From positions 62,001 through 126,000 of the forward strand of contig NZ_PDYM01000003.1 of NCBI RefSeq assembly GCF_002743055.1: a stretch of 64,000 bases of DNA, read 5' to 3'. Under the pieces are notes generated by a model. The model had not been told where the DNA came from. It worked only from the letters and a program-made list of their open reading frames with translations, and did not search any database. Shown piece by piece: positions 8,109 to 17,615 of the stretch. Origin of the DNA: Sporosarcina sp. P13 (GTDB lineage Bacteria > Bacillota > Bacilli > Bacillales_A > Planococcaceae). The position numbers and the translations under genes are program-made. The first letter of the stretch is position 1. Each line of letters opens with the position of its first letter.

Positions 8109-10034
8109 ATGCTACAGATGATAAAAGATCGTGAGTTGTATGACAGAATCCATAAGAACCCTTTGTTCGTTAATACGACGGAAGAAGAGTTTAATCTATT
8201 ACTAACGGCCTGCAAACTTAGGTTTTATGACAAAGCCGAGAAATCTAATTACTTTAAAAAGCCTGAAGAGGGCTTGTTGCTCGTTTTGCAAGGATCAGCA
8301 GAAGTGTTAATTGAGGGACAGGATGGAAGTTCCGTCATGCTTGAAGTGATTCAAGAAAATGAATTTATCGGATTCTCTAACTTTGCTTATTATTTAGGTG
8401 AAATGGCTAGACCGCTTGATAAACATCACATCGAAATGGAAGTTGCGGAAAACTCCATCTGTCTCAAAATTCCATATGAAGTAATTAAACGTCGAATGGA
8501 ACATCAAAGTGTACGTGACTATGTATTGCGTAAAATGTCCTCACGTTTATCAAATATCTATACCTCTCTAGGAGAGCAAGTTCGCTTGGCGGATGAGTAT
8601 GGTGAAAGCGAGCCGTATGTTCGCCGCGTGCAAGATTTTATGAGTAGACCAGTACTTACGATTCATGCAGAGGCGAAAGCGAAAGAAATTGCAGAGTTGA
8701 TGATTGCTAGTTCTGTAAGCTCCATTGTTGTGACAGATCAGGCAGGAAAACTGCTTGGTATTGTAACAGAAAAAGATTTAGTGGAACGAGTAATTGCGGG
8801 TGGAGGTTCACCAACTTTGCTACTTGCGAAGGATATTATGACAAAAAAACCGCATACTTTGAAAGTAACGGATTATTATTATGAAGCGTTATCAAAGTTC
8901 TATAGGCATGGCATCAAACATTTACCGGTCGTCAAAGCAGGAAAGCCCATAGGAATCGTAACATTTGCTACATTAATGACAAAACGTGATCGGAATTCCA
9001 TGAATATATTAAAGACGATTGAAGAAGCTTCATTTGAAAACTTGCCTGTTGTCAAAGCGGCAATTTACGATGTGTTGTCTAACTTGATACAAGATGAAAT
9101 TTCGACGATTCATACATTGGAAATTATTACGAAGTTCTATGACCGTTTAGCCAAACACTGTGTCATGCTTGCTATACAGTCTATAGAAGGTAAAGGTCAA
9201 GTGGCACCCGTGCCGTTTGCATGGTATCAGATGGGAAGTGGTGCACGAGGCGAGCAATTCATGCTTACCGATCAAGATCATTTCCTCGTTTATGAAGATG
9301 TGCCCGCCAATCGTGCGAAGGAAGTTGAGGAGTATTTTGAACTTCTTGGAAATGAAATTGTTATCCATTTAGAAAAGGCAGGTTATACGAGGTGTTTAGG
9401 ATTTATGATGGCAAGTGAATCACAGTGGCGAGGCACGATGGCAGTGTGGCAAGAACGACTTCGCCAATGGGCTTTACATTCAACGCCTGAACAAATTTTG
9501 CTTGGCTATAACTTCTTATCATTCCGTTTCCTTTATGGTGAATCAACGGTTGATGCTCGTTTTGTTGATATGGTGAATAATCAACTACGGAAATCAGCAA
9601 CTTTCATCTACTATATGGCACAACAGGAGAAAGAGAAGCCGATTCCGCAACTACAGCAAAACTTCTTAACAATCTTTAGAAGTCGCGGTAAAACAGATAT
9701 CATTGATATTAAAAAGCATGCCTTATTCCCATTGCATCATTGTTTGCAAATATTAGGTGTGAATAGTGGGATTATTAATGCGACTCCTTTGGAGATTATT
9801 TCTACATTGCAGAAAAAGAAGAAGATTACAAAAGACTTCGCTGAAGAAATACGTCATGCCTATGAAATTTCATTGAGTATTCGCATTTCTATGTCATGGG
9901 AAAAACATTTACGAAATGAATCGATTTCAACTGAAATTGATTTACGAAAACTTAGACGTTGGGAATTGAATGAGTTACGTACTACATTAGATACAGTCCG
10001 TGCGCTTCAATCGCATTTATTATCCAAACTGTAA
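8109..10034 (+). CDS. cNMP-binding-like / CBS-pair / DUF294 nucleotidyltransferase-like signalling protein
   Basis: A 641-residue cytosolic protein with four parts in order: an N-terminal cyclic-nucleotide-binding-like beta roll (about 15-135), two CBS domains (about 175-300, with IVTEKDLVERVI and GIVTFATLM), a DUF294 nucleotidyltransferase-like domain (GSGARGEQF followed by TDQDH near residue 390) and a helical DUF294_C tail. The family is often encoded next to acetate-type symporters and a DnaQ-like exonuclease, as here. The ATG at 8109 has an AAAGGGGG site; an upstream in-frame GTG at 8088 lacks one. Its molecular output is unknown; the NT motif suggests nucleotidyl transfer, possibly onto a protein. 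Confidence 0.88.
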   Translation: MLQMIKDRELYDRIHKNPLFVNTTEEEFNLLLTACKLRFYDKAEKSNYFKKPEEGLLLVLQGSAEVLIEGQDGSSVMLEVIQENEFIGFSNFAYYLGEMARPLDKHHIEMEVAENSICLKIPYEVIKRRMEHQSVRDYVLRKMSSRLSNIYTSLGEQVRLADEYGESEPYVRRVQDFMSRPVLTIHAEAKAKEIAELMIASSVSSIVVTDQAGKLLGIVTEKDLVERVIAGGGSPTLLLAKDIMTKKPHTLKVTDYYYEALSKFYRHGIKHLPVVKAGKPIGIVTFATLMTKRDRNSMNILKTIEEASFENLPVVKAAIYDVLSNLIQDEISTIHTLEIITKFYDRLAKHCVMLAIQSIEGKGQVAPVPFAWYQMGSGARGEQFMLTDQDHFLVYEDVPANRAKEVEEYFELLGNEIVIHLEKAGYTRCLGFMMASESQWRGTMAVWQERLRQWALHSTPEQILLGYNFLSFRFLYGESTVDARFVDMVNNQLRKSATFIYYMAQQEKEKPIPQLQQNFLTIFRSRGKTDIIDIKKHALFPLHHCLQILGVNSGIINATPLEIISTLQKKKKITKDFAEEIRHAYEISLSIRISMSWEKHLRNESISTEIDLRKLRRWELNELRTTLDTVRALQSHLLSKL

Positions 10035-10104
10035 GATGATATAAATGAAAGTTCCTGTGCAAATGCAGTGTGTATTGTACTATACAAACAGAGGGGGCAA
10101 TAGT

Positions 10105-10770
10105 ATGTTCTGGAAAAAGAAAAAATTAACCTATGAGCTACAGCAATCGCTTCAGCTGAATACACCACTGCAAGATATGAGCTTTACCGTATTCGATACA
10201 GAAACTACTGGTTTTGCTATTGGGGCGAATGATCGAATGATTGAAATTGGCGCTGTACAAGTGGAAGGGTTCCATGTAACGGATCGTGTATTTCAAACCT
10301 TTGTCAATCCATCTAGAGAGATTCCGTCTGTCATCAGCAAACTGACTACTATACAGCAATCACAAGTCGATACAGCACCTATGCCTTTACCTGCGATTGA
10401 AGAGTACTTTGCATTCATTGAAAAAAACAAAAGCGCGGGCTGGGTAGGACATCATGTCAGCTTCGATGAAATGGTGATCAAAAAGGAATTAGGACGGCAG
10501 AAATGTACGTTTGAAATGCCAACATCATTTGATACGATGCATTTGATTCGCTATCTAGATCCGACGGGTGAACAGCAAGATTTAGGAGACTATGCAAAGT
10601 TGTTTGGTACAGAAACTTTCGAGCGCCATCGGGCGTTAGGAGATGCCTTAACAACTGCTTATGTGTTCACAGCATTATTAAAGAAACTTGATCGACAAGG
10701 CGTGAAAACACTTGCAGATTTATTACGAATCAAAAATGGTGGCGCACATAAATTTGTACCTCTAAGTTAA
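10105..10770 (+). CDS. 3'-5' exonuclease, DnaQ/Pol III epsilon-like (DEDDh)
   Basis: A 221-residue nuclease-fold protein with all three exonuclease motifs: FDTETTG (Exo I), VGHHVSFDEMVI (Exo II) and HRALGDALTT (Exo III with its His and Asp). An N-terminal basic stretch (FWKKKKLTYELQQ) precedes the fold. The ATG at 10105 has a GAGGGGG site; a longer in-frame start at 10045 is unlikely. It follows the CBS/DUF294 gene by 70 bp and is probably co-transcribed. This stand-alone epsilon-like enzyme is unlikely to be the replicative proofreader, because Bacillales polymerases PolC carry their own; its substrate is unknown. Confidence 0.9.
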   Translation: MFWKKKKLTYELQQSLQLNTPLQDMSFTVFDTETTGFAIGANDRMIEIGAVQVEGFHVTDRVFQTFVNPSREIPSVISKLTTIQQSQVDTAPMPLPAIEEYFAFIEKNKSAGWVGHHVSFDEMVIKKELGRQKCTFEMPTSFDTMHLIRYLDPTGEQQDLGDYAKLFGTETFERHRALGDALTTAYVFTALLKKLDRQGVKTLADLLRIKNGGAHKFVPLS

Positions 10771-10780
10771 TCCATATGAA

Positions 10781-10821
10781 GCGGCTCGTTATTCAGTGAG
10801 CTTGAATAGTGGGCTGTTTTT
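10781..10821 (+). terminator. Terminator after the DnaQ-like gene
   Basis: GGCTCGTTATTCA pairs (with G-U pairs) with TGAATAGTGGGCT and is followed by GTTTTT. Confidence 0.65.
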
Positions 10822-10867
10822 CTAGTATGTTATAGTAGCTGTAGTAACTTGTAAGGGACGTGACTGA

Positions 10868-11014
10868 ATGAATAGACGTCAGACGATTTTACTGATCATC
10901 ATTGGTATTGCCATCGCTATATATTGTTGGATCTTGTTTTTCGAACTACCTGATAAGACAGCACAAGGTCGACTAGTAGAATACATAGAAGGAGGTAGAT
11001 TACTGTGGAAGTAG
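10868..11014 (+). CDS. Small single-pass membrane protein, 48 residues
   Basis: ATG at 10868 opens a 48-codon frame: an MNRRQT basic start, a hydrophobic helix (ILLIIIGIAIAIYCWILFF) and a polar tail ending ...GRLLWK. An AAGGGA sequence lies about 10 bases upstream. Its stop (TAG 11012-11014) overlaps the GTG start of the next gene by 10 bp, and that gene's GGAGG lies inside it, so the two would be translationally coupled. The positive-inside N-terminus and clean helix support it being real, but it is short and the family is not recognised. Confidence 0.6.
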   Translation: MNRRQTILLIIIGIAIAIYCWILFFELPDKTAQGRLVEYIEGGRLLWK

Positions 11015-11730
11015 TAATCATTACAGGTGCGTCAAAAGGGATTGGCCTACAACTCTATAAGCAATTCAATGAAGCGGGTGCGGTTGTGTATGGTTTTGCA
11101 AGAACCAATCCTGACGAGTTAGAACGCATGGAAAAAGTAGATATTACAGACTATGAAAATGCAAAAAATACGTTGCAAGAGATTTTAGTTCGCCATAAAG
11201 AAAAAGCGACATCCTTTACATTAATTAATAATGCCGGTGTTATCGATCCAATCAGTTTAGTAGGTGCACTGGATTCTATAGAAGTTGAGCAAGCGATGAA
11301 AGTGAATTTGACTGCACCTATTCAGCTGACTAATACGTTTATCGAGACATTAGCAACTTATCAAGGGACGAAGAAGATTTTGAATATCTCGTCTGGTGCA
11401 GGTCGTCATCCGTATGAAGGGTGGAGTATTTATTGCACAACAAAAGCGGGGCTCGATCACTTTTCCAGAGTTGTTTCAGAAGAACAGAAAGTTGCACAAC
11501 ACCCAGTAGGCATTGTCTCCATTGCACCTGGTATTATTGATACCGGTATGCAAGAGACGATTCGGTCCGCTTCAAACAAACAATTCCCGCATTTGCAGAA
11601 GTTTATCTCCTATAAGAAAGAAGGACTGCTAAGCACGCCTGAAGATACTGCTAGTAACATCCTACGATTTGTTCGGGAAACGGATTTTATGAGGACAGAA
11701 ACTATTGCGGATATTCGTCATATCGATTAA
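11005..11730 (+). CDS. yueD: Short-chain dehydrogenase/reductase, benzil reductase (YueD) type
   Basis: A 241-residue classical SDR. The NADP(H) site is TGASKGIGLQL near residues 7-17, NNAG occurs near residue 75, and the active site is Ser...YCTTK (Ile-Tyr-Cys-Thr-Thr-Lys, near residues 146-151). The overall pattern resembles the (S)-benzoin-forming benzil reductase/sepiapterin reductase-like group. The start is GTG with a GAAGGAGG site 8 bases upstream. The physiological substrate is unknown; the benzil activity of the family is a laboratory property. It ends convergently with ytqB. Confidence 0.85.
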   Translation: MEVVIITGASKGIGLQLYKQFNEAGAVVYGFARTNPDELERMEKVDITDYENAKNTLQEILVRHKEKATSFTLINNAGVIDPISLVGALDSIEVEQAMKVNLTAPIQLTNTFIETLATYQGTKKILNISSGAGRHPYEGWSIYCTTKAGLDHFSRVVSEEQKVAQHPVGIVSIAPGIIDTGMQETIRSASNKQFPHLQKFISYKKEGLLSTPEDTASNILRFVRETDFMRTETIADIRHID

Positions 11731-11736
11731 ATAGAA

Positions 11737-11774
11737 ATGCCGCTGAAACTTGTATAATCAAGTTCTAGCGGCAT
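11737..11774. terminator. Bidirectional terminator between the SDR gene and ytqB
   Basis: ATGCCGCT...ACTTG pairs with CAAGT...AGCGGCAT. It lies in the 48-bp gap between two convergent genes. Confidence 0.8.
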
Positions 11775-11778
11775 GTTA

Positions 11779-12381
11779 TTATTCTTCACTGACTTTACGA
11801 ACTTCTGTAAAATCTTTCATTTTCTCTAGCCCAATTAAAAACGGAGGATTGCGACGCTGATTTAACAATTCATATCGAATGGCATGGACATCTCCTTGAT
11901 GGAGTGTGCTTACGTACGCGAGCAACGCATCACGTTCTTCGCTTCCACCTTCATGTCCATCATAGACCGTAATGGTAATAATGCCAGTTTTCTTTAAAAG
12001 CCCTAATAAAGCATCGAGTGCCGCAATAGTTGAAGAGGGTTTTGTAATGATGCTGTGATCATCACTATAAGGCAAATAGCCTAGATTGAACATCGCACCA
12101 CCAATTTCTTCTGTTACATATTGCCGGACATTTGCATGACTATCTAAAACTAACGTAGCACGATTCGCTAAACTTCCGAGATGTGCATGCGTTGCTTCAA
12201 GTGCTTGTTGCTGAATATCGAATGCAACGACATGGCCGGTATCTCCAACTAATTCTGCGAGAAAAAGCGTGTCATTGCCATTTCCCGCTGTCGCGTCTAC
12301 TACTGTTTCGCCAGGCATCACTCGTTCTGAAATGAGTCGCTTCGCAATCGGTAGAACACGATGCAAGATAATGTTTGTCAA
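11779..12381 (-). CDS. ytqB: Class I SAM-dependent methyltransferase, YtqB family
   Basis: A 200-residue Rossmann-fold methyltransferase. The SAM-binding loop is VVDATAGNGNDTLFLAE, followed by HVVAFDIQ and the family motif NLGYLPYSDDH. Start choice: the family begins just before the ILHRVLPIAK stretch. A TTG at 12381 overlaps the ytqA stop and has a GAGGTG site, giving a length close to B. subtilis YtqB. A longer in-frame version from 12420 would add 13 non-family residues. It is coupled to ytqA. The methylated target is not certain from sequence. Confidence 0.88.
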   Translation of the reverse strand: MTNIILHRVLPIAKRLISERVMPGETVVDATAGNGNDTLFLAELVGDTGHVVAFDIQQQALEATHAHLGSLANRATLVLDSHANVRQYVTEEIGGAMFNLGYLPYSDDHSIITKPSSTIAALDALLGLLKKTGIITITVYDGHEGGSEERDALLAYVSTLHQGDVHAIRYELLNQRRNPPFLIGLEKMKDFTEVRKVSEE

Positions 12382-13337
12382 TTCATCGTCACCTCTTGTA
12401 AATACTTTTTTCCTTGCCAACTATTGCGTCGTTCAAGTTCCATATCAATGCCGTTTAATACTTCCCATTTCGTTACACTCCACATCGGTCCAATCAATAA
12501 ATCAATCGGGCCATCTCCTGTAATGCGGTGTACAATCATTTCTGGTGGTATAATTTCTAACTGATCCACAACGAGATTGATATATGCTTCCTTCGTCAGG
12601 AATTCCAGTTTTCCTTTTTCGTATTGCTTCACCATTGGCGTGCCTTTAAGTAAATGTAGCAAATGAATTTTAATCCCTTGCACATCTAACTTCGCTACGG
12701 CTTTAGCGGTTTCCATCATCATCTCTTCTGTTTCGCCAGGTAACCCATTAATGATGTGACTGCAAATGCGAATCCCGTGTTTGCGTAGCTTGTCGACACC
12801 TTCTTTGTAACATTCAAAGTCATGCGCGCGATTGACTAATTTTGCTGTGGATTCGTGGACGGTTTGTAAACCAAGTTCCACCCATAAATAGGTACGTTCA
12901 TTAAGCTCAGCCAAATATTCAACCACATCGTCCGGTAGACAATCAGGTCGTGTAGCAATTGATAACGCAACGACACCTTCTTGGGCTAAGGCTGCTTCGA
13001 ATTTTTCCTTAAGTACAGGAAGGGGAGCATGCGTATTGGTATACGCTTGGAAATAAGCCATGTATTTTGCGTCTTTCCATTTTCTCTGCGAACGTTCTTT
13101 GATTTCGGCAAATTGAAGGTCGATGGTGTCGACTCGGTCACCAGCAAAATCACCAGAACCTGCTACGCTACAAAACGTGCAACCGCCATGTGCTACTGTG
13201 CCATCACGGTTCGGGCAGTCAAAACCCGCGTCCAGTGCGACTTTCGCTATTTTACAACCGAATGTATCCTTTAAATGACGTGACCATGTATGGTACCGTT
13301 TCCCTTCACTCGGGAACGGAAAAATCGTTTGTTCCAT
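12378..13337 (-). CDS. ytqA: TIGR01212-type radical SAM protein YtqA
   Basis: A 319-residue radical SAM enzyme with the family cysteine cluster CPNRDGTVAHGGCTFC near residues 40-55, which would hold a 4Fe-4S cluster. ELGLQTVH and HIINGLPGETEEMM follow, as in other radical SAM barrels. The ATG at 13337 has an AAAGGAGCTG site; a start at 13364 would lack one. It overlaps ytqB. The reaction is unknown to me; conserved pairing with a methyltransferase suggests RNA or metabolite modification, which is inference. Confidence 0.88.
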   Translation of the reverse strand: MEQTIFPFPSEGKRYHTWSRHLKDTFGCKIAKVALDAGFDCPNRDGTVAHGGCTFCSVAGSGDFAGDRVDTIDLQFAEIKERSQRKWKDAKYMAYFQAYTNTHAPLPVLKEKFEAALAQEGVVALSIATRPDCLPDDVVEYLAELNERTYLWVELGLQTVHESTAKLVNRAHDFECYKEGVDKLRKHGIRICSHIINGLPGETEEMMMETAKAVAKLDVQGIKIHLLHLLKGTPMVKQYEKGKLEFLTKEAYINLVVDQLEIIPPEMIVHRITGDGPIDLLIGPMWSVTKWEVLNGIDMELERRNSWQGKKYLQEVTMN

Positions 13338-13444
13338 TATGTACAGCTCCTTTACATCAGACATTGTACCACGGATTATGACAATACATCACCTACCAAG
13401 CCAGAGTACTTCAAGGATTCCGACAAAATGCCACATAAGAAGAC

Positions 13445-13473
13445 TTGTATTCGCTCTGTGTTTCGGGTAAACT
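13445..13473 (+). promoter_or_regulatory. Candidate sigma-A promoter of the leuS T-box
   Basis: TTGTAT (13445-13450), a 17-bp spacer and TAAACT (13468-13473). Transcription would begin just before the T-box stem I region. Confidence 0.55.
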
Positions 13474-13479
13474 GAAGAA

Positions 13480-13721
13480 AATATTGAAGGTTTTGAATAG
13501 GAATAGTACTTCTTTCGCTATTTTTTAGAGAGCAGACGGTCAGTGCGAGTCTGTAATAGTGAAGAACGAACTCGCCTAGGAGCCTGTATTGGTGAATGTT
13601 TGTAACTAATACCGTGATCCGCGTTAAGGAATCAAGTTGGACGGCGCAATCCGTCAATTTGGGTGGTACCGCGGGAAACTATACTAGCTCTCGTCCCTTA
13701 CGTAGGGACGAGAGTCTTTTT
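13480..13721 (+). ncRNA. T-box leader of leuS (leucine)
   Basis: This has the hallmarks of a T-box riboswitch. A stem I region carries a candidate CUC leucine specifier at 13571-13573 inside GAACTCG. The invariant T-box GGGTGGTACCGCG is at 13661-13673, with an intrinsic terminator at 13687-13721 and leuS immediately downstream. Uncharged tRNA-Leu would pair with specifier and T-box to form the antiterminator and raise leuS expression. The T-box and terminator are certain; the exact specifier base triplet is inferred. Confidence 0.93.
13687..13721 (+). terminator. Attenuator terminator of the leuS T-box
   Basis: CTCTCGTCCCT pairs with AGGGACGAGAG around a short loop, followed by TCTTTTTAT. 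It competes with the T-box antiterminator. Confidence 0.92.
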
Positions 13722-13744
13722 ATTTGAATTGGAGGAATTTTCAG

Positions 13745-16159
13745 ATGAGTTATCAGCACACGAAGATTGAGAAGAAATGGCAACAGTATTGGGAAGAAAA
13801 CGACACGTATAAAATGATTGACGATCCATCTAAACCGAAGTTTTACGCTTTGGATATGTTCCCGTATCCGTCAGGCGCAGGTTTACACGTTGGCCATCCA
13901 CTTGGTTATATCGCCACGGATATTTTGAGTGCATTTAAACGTAAGCAAGGCTATAACGTCCTTCACCCAATGGGATGGGATGCGTTTGGATTACCTGCTG
14001 AGCAGTATGCGATCGACACAGGTAATGACCCGGCTGAATTCACAGCGAAAAATATTGCTACATTCAAGCGTCAAATGCAAGATCTTGGGTTCTCTTATGA
14101 TTGGGATCGTGAAGTCAATACGACAGACCCAAGCTACTATAAGTGGACGCAATGGATTTTTATTCAATTGTATAATAAAGGTCTTGCGTATATCGATGAA
14201 GTGGCGGTTAACTGGTGTCCAGCGTTAGGAACTGTGCTTGCCAATGAAGAAGTAATCGATGGTTTATCTGAGCGTGGAAATCATCCAGTAGAACGTCGCC
14301 CAATGCGCCAGTGGGTCTTGCGTATTACAGAGTATGCGGATCGTTTACTCGAAGACTTAGATGATTTGGATTGGCCAGAAAGTTTAAAAGATATGCAACG
14401 TAACTGGATTGGTCGCTCGGAAGGTGCACAATTGAAGTTTGAAATCGCGGATACTGAGTATTCATTCGAAGCTTTCACGACGCGTCCAGATACAATCTTT
14501 GGTGCGACTTATGCTGTATTGGCACCTGAGCATAAATTGGTCGACAAGATTACGACAGAAGAGCAGCGCGAAGCCGTAAAAACTTATATCGATGCAGTGA
14601 AGTCTAAGAGTGATTTAGAGCGTACCGATTTAGCTAAAGATAAAACGGGTGTATTTACAGGAGCATATGCAATCAACCCAGCAAGTGGCGAGAAAATGCC
14701 AATCTGGATTGCAGACTATGTATTAGCAACTTACGGTACTGGTGCAATCATGGCGGTTCCTGCGCATGATGAGCGTGACTATGAATTCGCGAAGACATTT
14801 GATTTGCCGATTGTTGAAGTTGTAGCGGGTGGCAACATTGAAGTAGAAGCTTATGCAGGTGAAGGCGAGCATGTGAACTCCGACTTCTTAAATGGTTTAG
14901 GCAAAGAAGAAGCAATCACAAAATCCATCGAATGGTTTGAAGAACAAGGTACGGGCGAACGTAAAATCACGTATCGTTTACGTGACTGGTTATTCTCCCG
15001 TCAGCGTTATTGGGGCGAGCCGATTCCTGTTATTCATTGGGAAGATGGAACGATGACAACTGTCGATGAATCCGAATTGCCATTGACGCTTCCAGTAACG
15101 GATAATATTAAGCCGAGCGGAACAGGTGAGTCACCACTAGCGAATATTACAGAATGGATCAATGTAGTAGATCCAAAAACAGGTATGAAAGGTCGTCGTG
15201 AAACGAATACGATGCCACAATGGGCTGGAAGCTGCTGGTATTATATACGCTATATCGATCCGAACAACGATGAGCAGTTGATCGATCCGGAACTTGCGAA
15301 GCGCTGGTTGCCAGTTGATATTTATGTTGGGGGAGCGGAGCACGCAGTTCTGCATTTATTGTATGCACGTTTCTGGCATAAAGTATTGTACGATATTGGT
15401 GTCGTACAAACGAAAGAGCCATTCCAGAAGTTATTCAACCAAGGCATGATTCTAGGAGAAGGGCATGTTAAAATGTCTAAGTCACTAGGTAATGTTATCA
15501 ACCCGGACGATATTGTTCATTCACATGGTGCGGATACATTGCGTATTTATGAAATGTTCATGGGACCACTAGACGCTTCTAAAGAATGGTCAACAAACGG
15601 CTTAGATGGTTCACGTCGCTTCCTAGATCGTGTATGGCGTTTACTAGTCAATGAGGATGATACATTGACAGATAAATTGACGGATGAAACAGGCGGTCCT
15701 TTGGAGAAAGTTTATAACCAGACAGTCAAGAAGGTTACCGAGGATTTCGAAGCTATGCGTAATAATACAGCGATTTCACAATTAATGGTGTTCATTAATG
15801 AATGCTATAAAGCGGAAAAGCTACCGAAAGCGTATATCGAAGGATTTTTATTATTGATTTCACCAATCACACCTCACTTGTCTGAAGAACTTTGGGAGAA
15901 GCTTGGTCATACAGAGACGATTGCTTACGCGCAGTGGCCGACATATGACGAAACGAAACTATTCGATGATACAGTAGAAGTGGCTGTTCAGATCAACGGT
16001 AAGATCCGGGCGAAAATCACGGTCGCTAAAGATTGTTCAAAAGAAGAATTAGAACAAGTAGCTCTTGCGAACGAAGACGTGAAGCAATGGATGGAAGGTA
16101 AAGAATTAAAGAAAATCATTGCGATCCCTGGACGTTTAGTCAATATCGTTGCAGGTTAA
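13745..16159 (+). CDS. leuS: Leucyl-tRNA synthetase
   Basis: An 804-residue class I aminoacyl-tRNA synthetase. The HIGH-type motif is [15 protein letters not shown] (about residues 41-55). The CP1 editing domain shows [12 protein letters not shown] and [19 protein letters not shown], and the KMSKS motif occurs as [10 protein letters not shown]. The C-terminal anticodon-binding domain ends in QINGKIRAK. The ATG at 13745 follows TTGGAGG; an upstream in-frame ATG at 13724 lies before that Shine-Dalgarno. The length equals the B. subtilis enzyme. Expression is controlled by the T-box upstream. Confidence 0.99.
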   Translation: MSYQHTKIEKKWQQYWEENDTYKMIDDPSKPKFYALDMFPYPSGAGLHVGHPLGYIATDILSAFKRKQGYNVLHPMGWDAFGLPAEQYAIDTGNDPAEFTAKNIATFKRQMQDLGFSYDWDREVNTTDPSYYKWTQWIFIQLYNKGLAYIDEVAVNWCPALGTVLANEEVIDGLSERGNHPVERRPMRQWVLRITEYADRLLEDLDDLDWPESLKDMQRNWIGRSEGAQLKFEIADTEYSFEAFTTRPDTIFGATYAVLAPEHKLVDKITTEEQREAVKTYIDAVKSKSDLERTDLAKDKTGVFTGAYAINPASGEKMPIWIADYVLATYGTGAIMAVPAHDERDYEFAKTFDLPIVEVVAGGNIEVEAYAGEGEHVNSDFLNGLGKEEAITKSIEWFEEQGTGERKITYRLRDWLFSRQRYWGEPIPVIHWEDGTMTTVDESELPLTLPVTDNIKPSGTGESPLANITEWINVVDPKTGMKGRRETNTMPQWAGSCWYYIRYIDPNNDEQLIDPELAKRWLPVDIYVGGAEHAVLHLLYARFWHKVLYDIGVVQTKEPFQKLFNQGMILGEGHVKMSKSLGNVINPDDIVHSHGADTLRIYEMFMGPLDASKEWSTNGLDGSRRFLDRVWRLLVNEDDTLTDKLTDETGGPLEKVYNQTVKKVTEDFEAMRNNTAISQLMVFINECYKAEKLPKAYIEGFLLLISPITPHLSEELWEKLGHTETIAYAQWPTYDETKLFDDTVEVAVQINGKIRAKITVAKDCSKEELEQVALANEDVKQWMEGKELKKIIAIPGRLVNIVAG

Positions 16160-16167
16160 ATGAAATG

Positions 16168-16212
16168 AAAGCCGCCCGGAGACAGTAGATAGTCTCCGGG
16201 CGGCTTCTTTTA
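16168..16212. terminator. Terminator after leuS, usable by ytfP
   Basis: AAGCCGCCCGGAGAC pairs perfectly with GTCTCCGGGCGGCTT, followed by CTTTTAT. It lies between convergent leuS and ytfP. Confidence 0.92.
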
Positions 16213-16223
16213 TAGGGGGATAC

Positions 16224-17480
16224 TTATTCGACTAATCCTGCATTCATACCAGCTAACCTACCCGTTACCAGTGCAGAGGTAATATTATAACCACCAGTAT
16301 AACCGTGGATATCAAGGATTTCTCCGCAGAAGAACAAACCATTCTTTTTACGTGATGCCATCGTTTTTGGCTCGATTTCTTTTACGGATACACCGCCACC
16401 TGTAACAAAGGCTTTTTCTATAGGTTGCGTACCCGTGACGTGAACGGGGAATGTCTTAAGTAACTGCGCGAGTCTACGTATCGCTTCACGTGAAATATCC
16501 GCACCGATATCAGTCTCGTTAATCTCAGCTTTCTTCAATAAGAACAATAACCAACGTTCAGGAACGAGACCTTTTAATGAAGTCTTTACTTGTTTCTTAG
16601 ACTCTTCTTTAAGAATCTTCGCTATTGTTTGTGATAGCTGTTCCTCGTGCTGATCAGGTATGGAATCGATTTGCAAAAGCACAGGCTGTTTACCGTTTTT
16701 CATTTGCTCTTTGACGACAAATTGACTGCAGCGTAAAATGGCAGGGCCACTAAGACCAAAGTGTGTAAACAGCATGTCCATTTGGTGTGTTACAAGTGTT
16801 TTCCCTTTTTTATTGAGTACGGAAACTTTAACATCACGTAAGGCGAGACCTTGTAATTCTTTTGAGACGATAAAAGGTTCGCGCGATAATAACGGTACTT
16901 CAGTTGGATAAAGTGTTGTCACGGTATGGCCTGCACGCTCCGCCCAAGGGTAACCGTCTCCTGTACTACCTGTTTGCGGAACTGCTTTGCCACCAACTGC
17001 TACGACAACCGCATGTGCACGAAATTCTTCACCATCATCCATTCGAACGCCTAGAATTTTTTCGTCATCCATCAATAACTTTTGTACGCGGCTATCAAGA
17101 CGTATGTCTACACCGAAAGTGTCCAGTTGGTCGAGTAGTGCATTGACAACATCTTTCGCGTTGTTCGAGATCGGGAACATTCGCCCATGATCTTCTTCTT
17201 TTAATGGAACACCTAAGCCTTCGAAATAGTTGATGATATCTTGATTATTGAAGACAGAGAACGGGCCGTAAAGAAATTTACCGTTTCCGGGGATATGTTT
17301 AATAATTTCCTCTTGGGAGAGTCGATTCGTAACGTTACAACGACCACCACCAGAGATAGCTAGTTTATTGCCGAGTTTGCGTCCTTTTTCAAGCAATACT
17401 ACACGCTTGTTTTGTTCGGCTGCTGCAATGGAAGCCATTAAACCAGAAGGGCCTCCACCGATCACGATTACATCATACAT
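16224..17480 (-). CDS. ytfP: NAD(P)/FAD-dependent oxidoreductase, HI0933/YtfP (BaiN-like) family
   Basis: A 418-residue flavoprotein. The N-terminal dinucleotide fold is [17 protein letters not shown], followed by [17 protein letters not shown], which is specific to the HI0933 family. The C-terminus has the second FAD contact [15 protein letters not shown]. The start is ATG; its ribosome site is weak. It is convergent with leuS and divergent from ytgP. The substrate is unknown; relatives have been linked to steroid or bile acid reduction and to general quinone or thiol reduction. Confidence 0.9.
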   Translation of the reverse strand: MYDVIVIGGGPSGLMASIAAAEQNKRVVLLEKGRKLGNKLAISGGGRCNVTNRLSQEEIIKHIPGNGKFLYGPFSVFNNQDIINYFEGLGVPLKEEDHGRMFPISNNAKDVVNALLDQLDTFGVDIRLDSRVQKLLMDDEKILGVRMDDGEEFRAHAVVVAVGGKAVPQTGSTGDGYPWAERAGHTVTTLYPTEVPLLSREPFIVSKELQGLALRDVKVSVLNKKGKTLVTHQMDMLFTHFGLSGPAILRCSQFVVKEQMKNGKQPVLLQIDSIPDQHEEQLSQTIAKILKEESKKQVKTSLKGLVPERWLLFLLKKAEINETDIGADISREAIRRLAQLLKTFPVHVTGTQPIEKAFVTGGGVSVKEIEPKTMASRKKNGLFFCGEILDIHGYTGGYNITSALVTGRLAGMNAGLVE

Positions 17481-17615
17481 GCTAGAACCACGCTTTCATT
17501 CGTTTTGCTTTTTATTATACCACCAAGTGGATGATGGATTCAGTTAAAGATTGTGCAAAAGCGTGTCGAGAGGTAAACTATACAAGTATCTCTTAAGAAA
17601 TGGAAGGAATAAATT

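Noticed and set aside
13376-13657. 93-codon minus-strand frame upstream of leuS
   Set aside because: It lies entirely antisense to the leuS T-box leader, whose conserved structure explains the sequence; no family resemblance.
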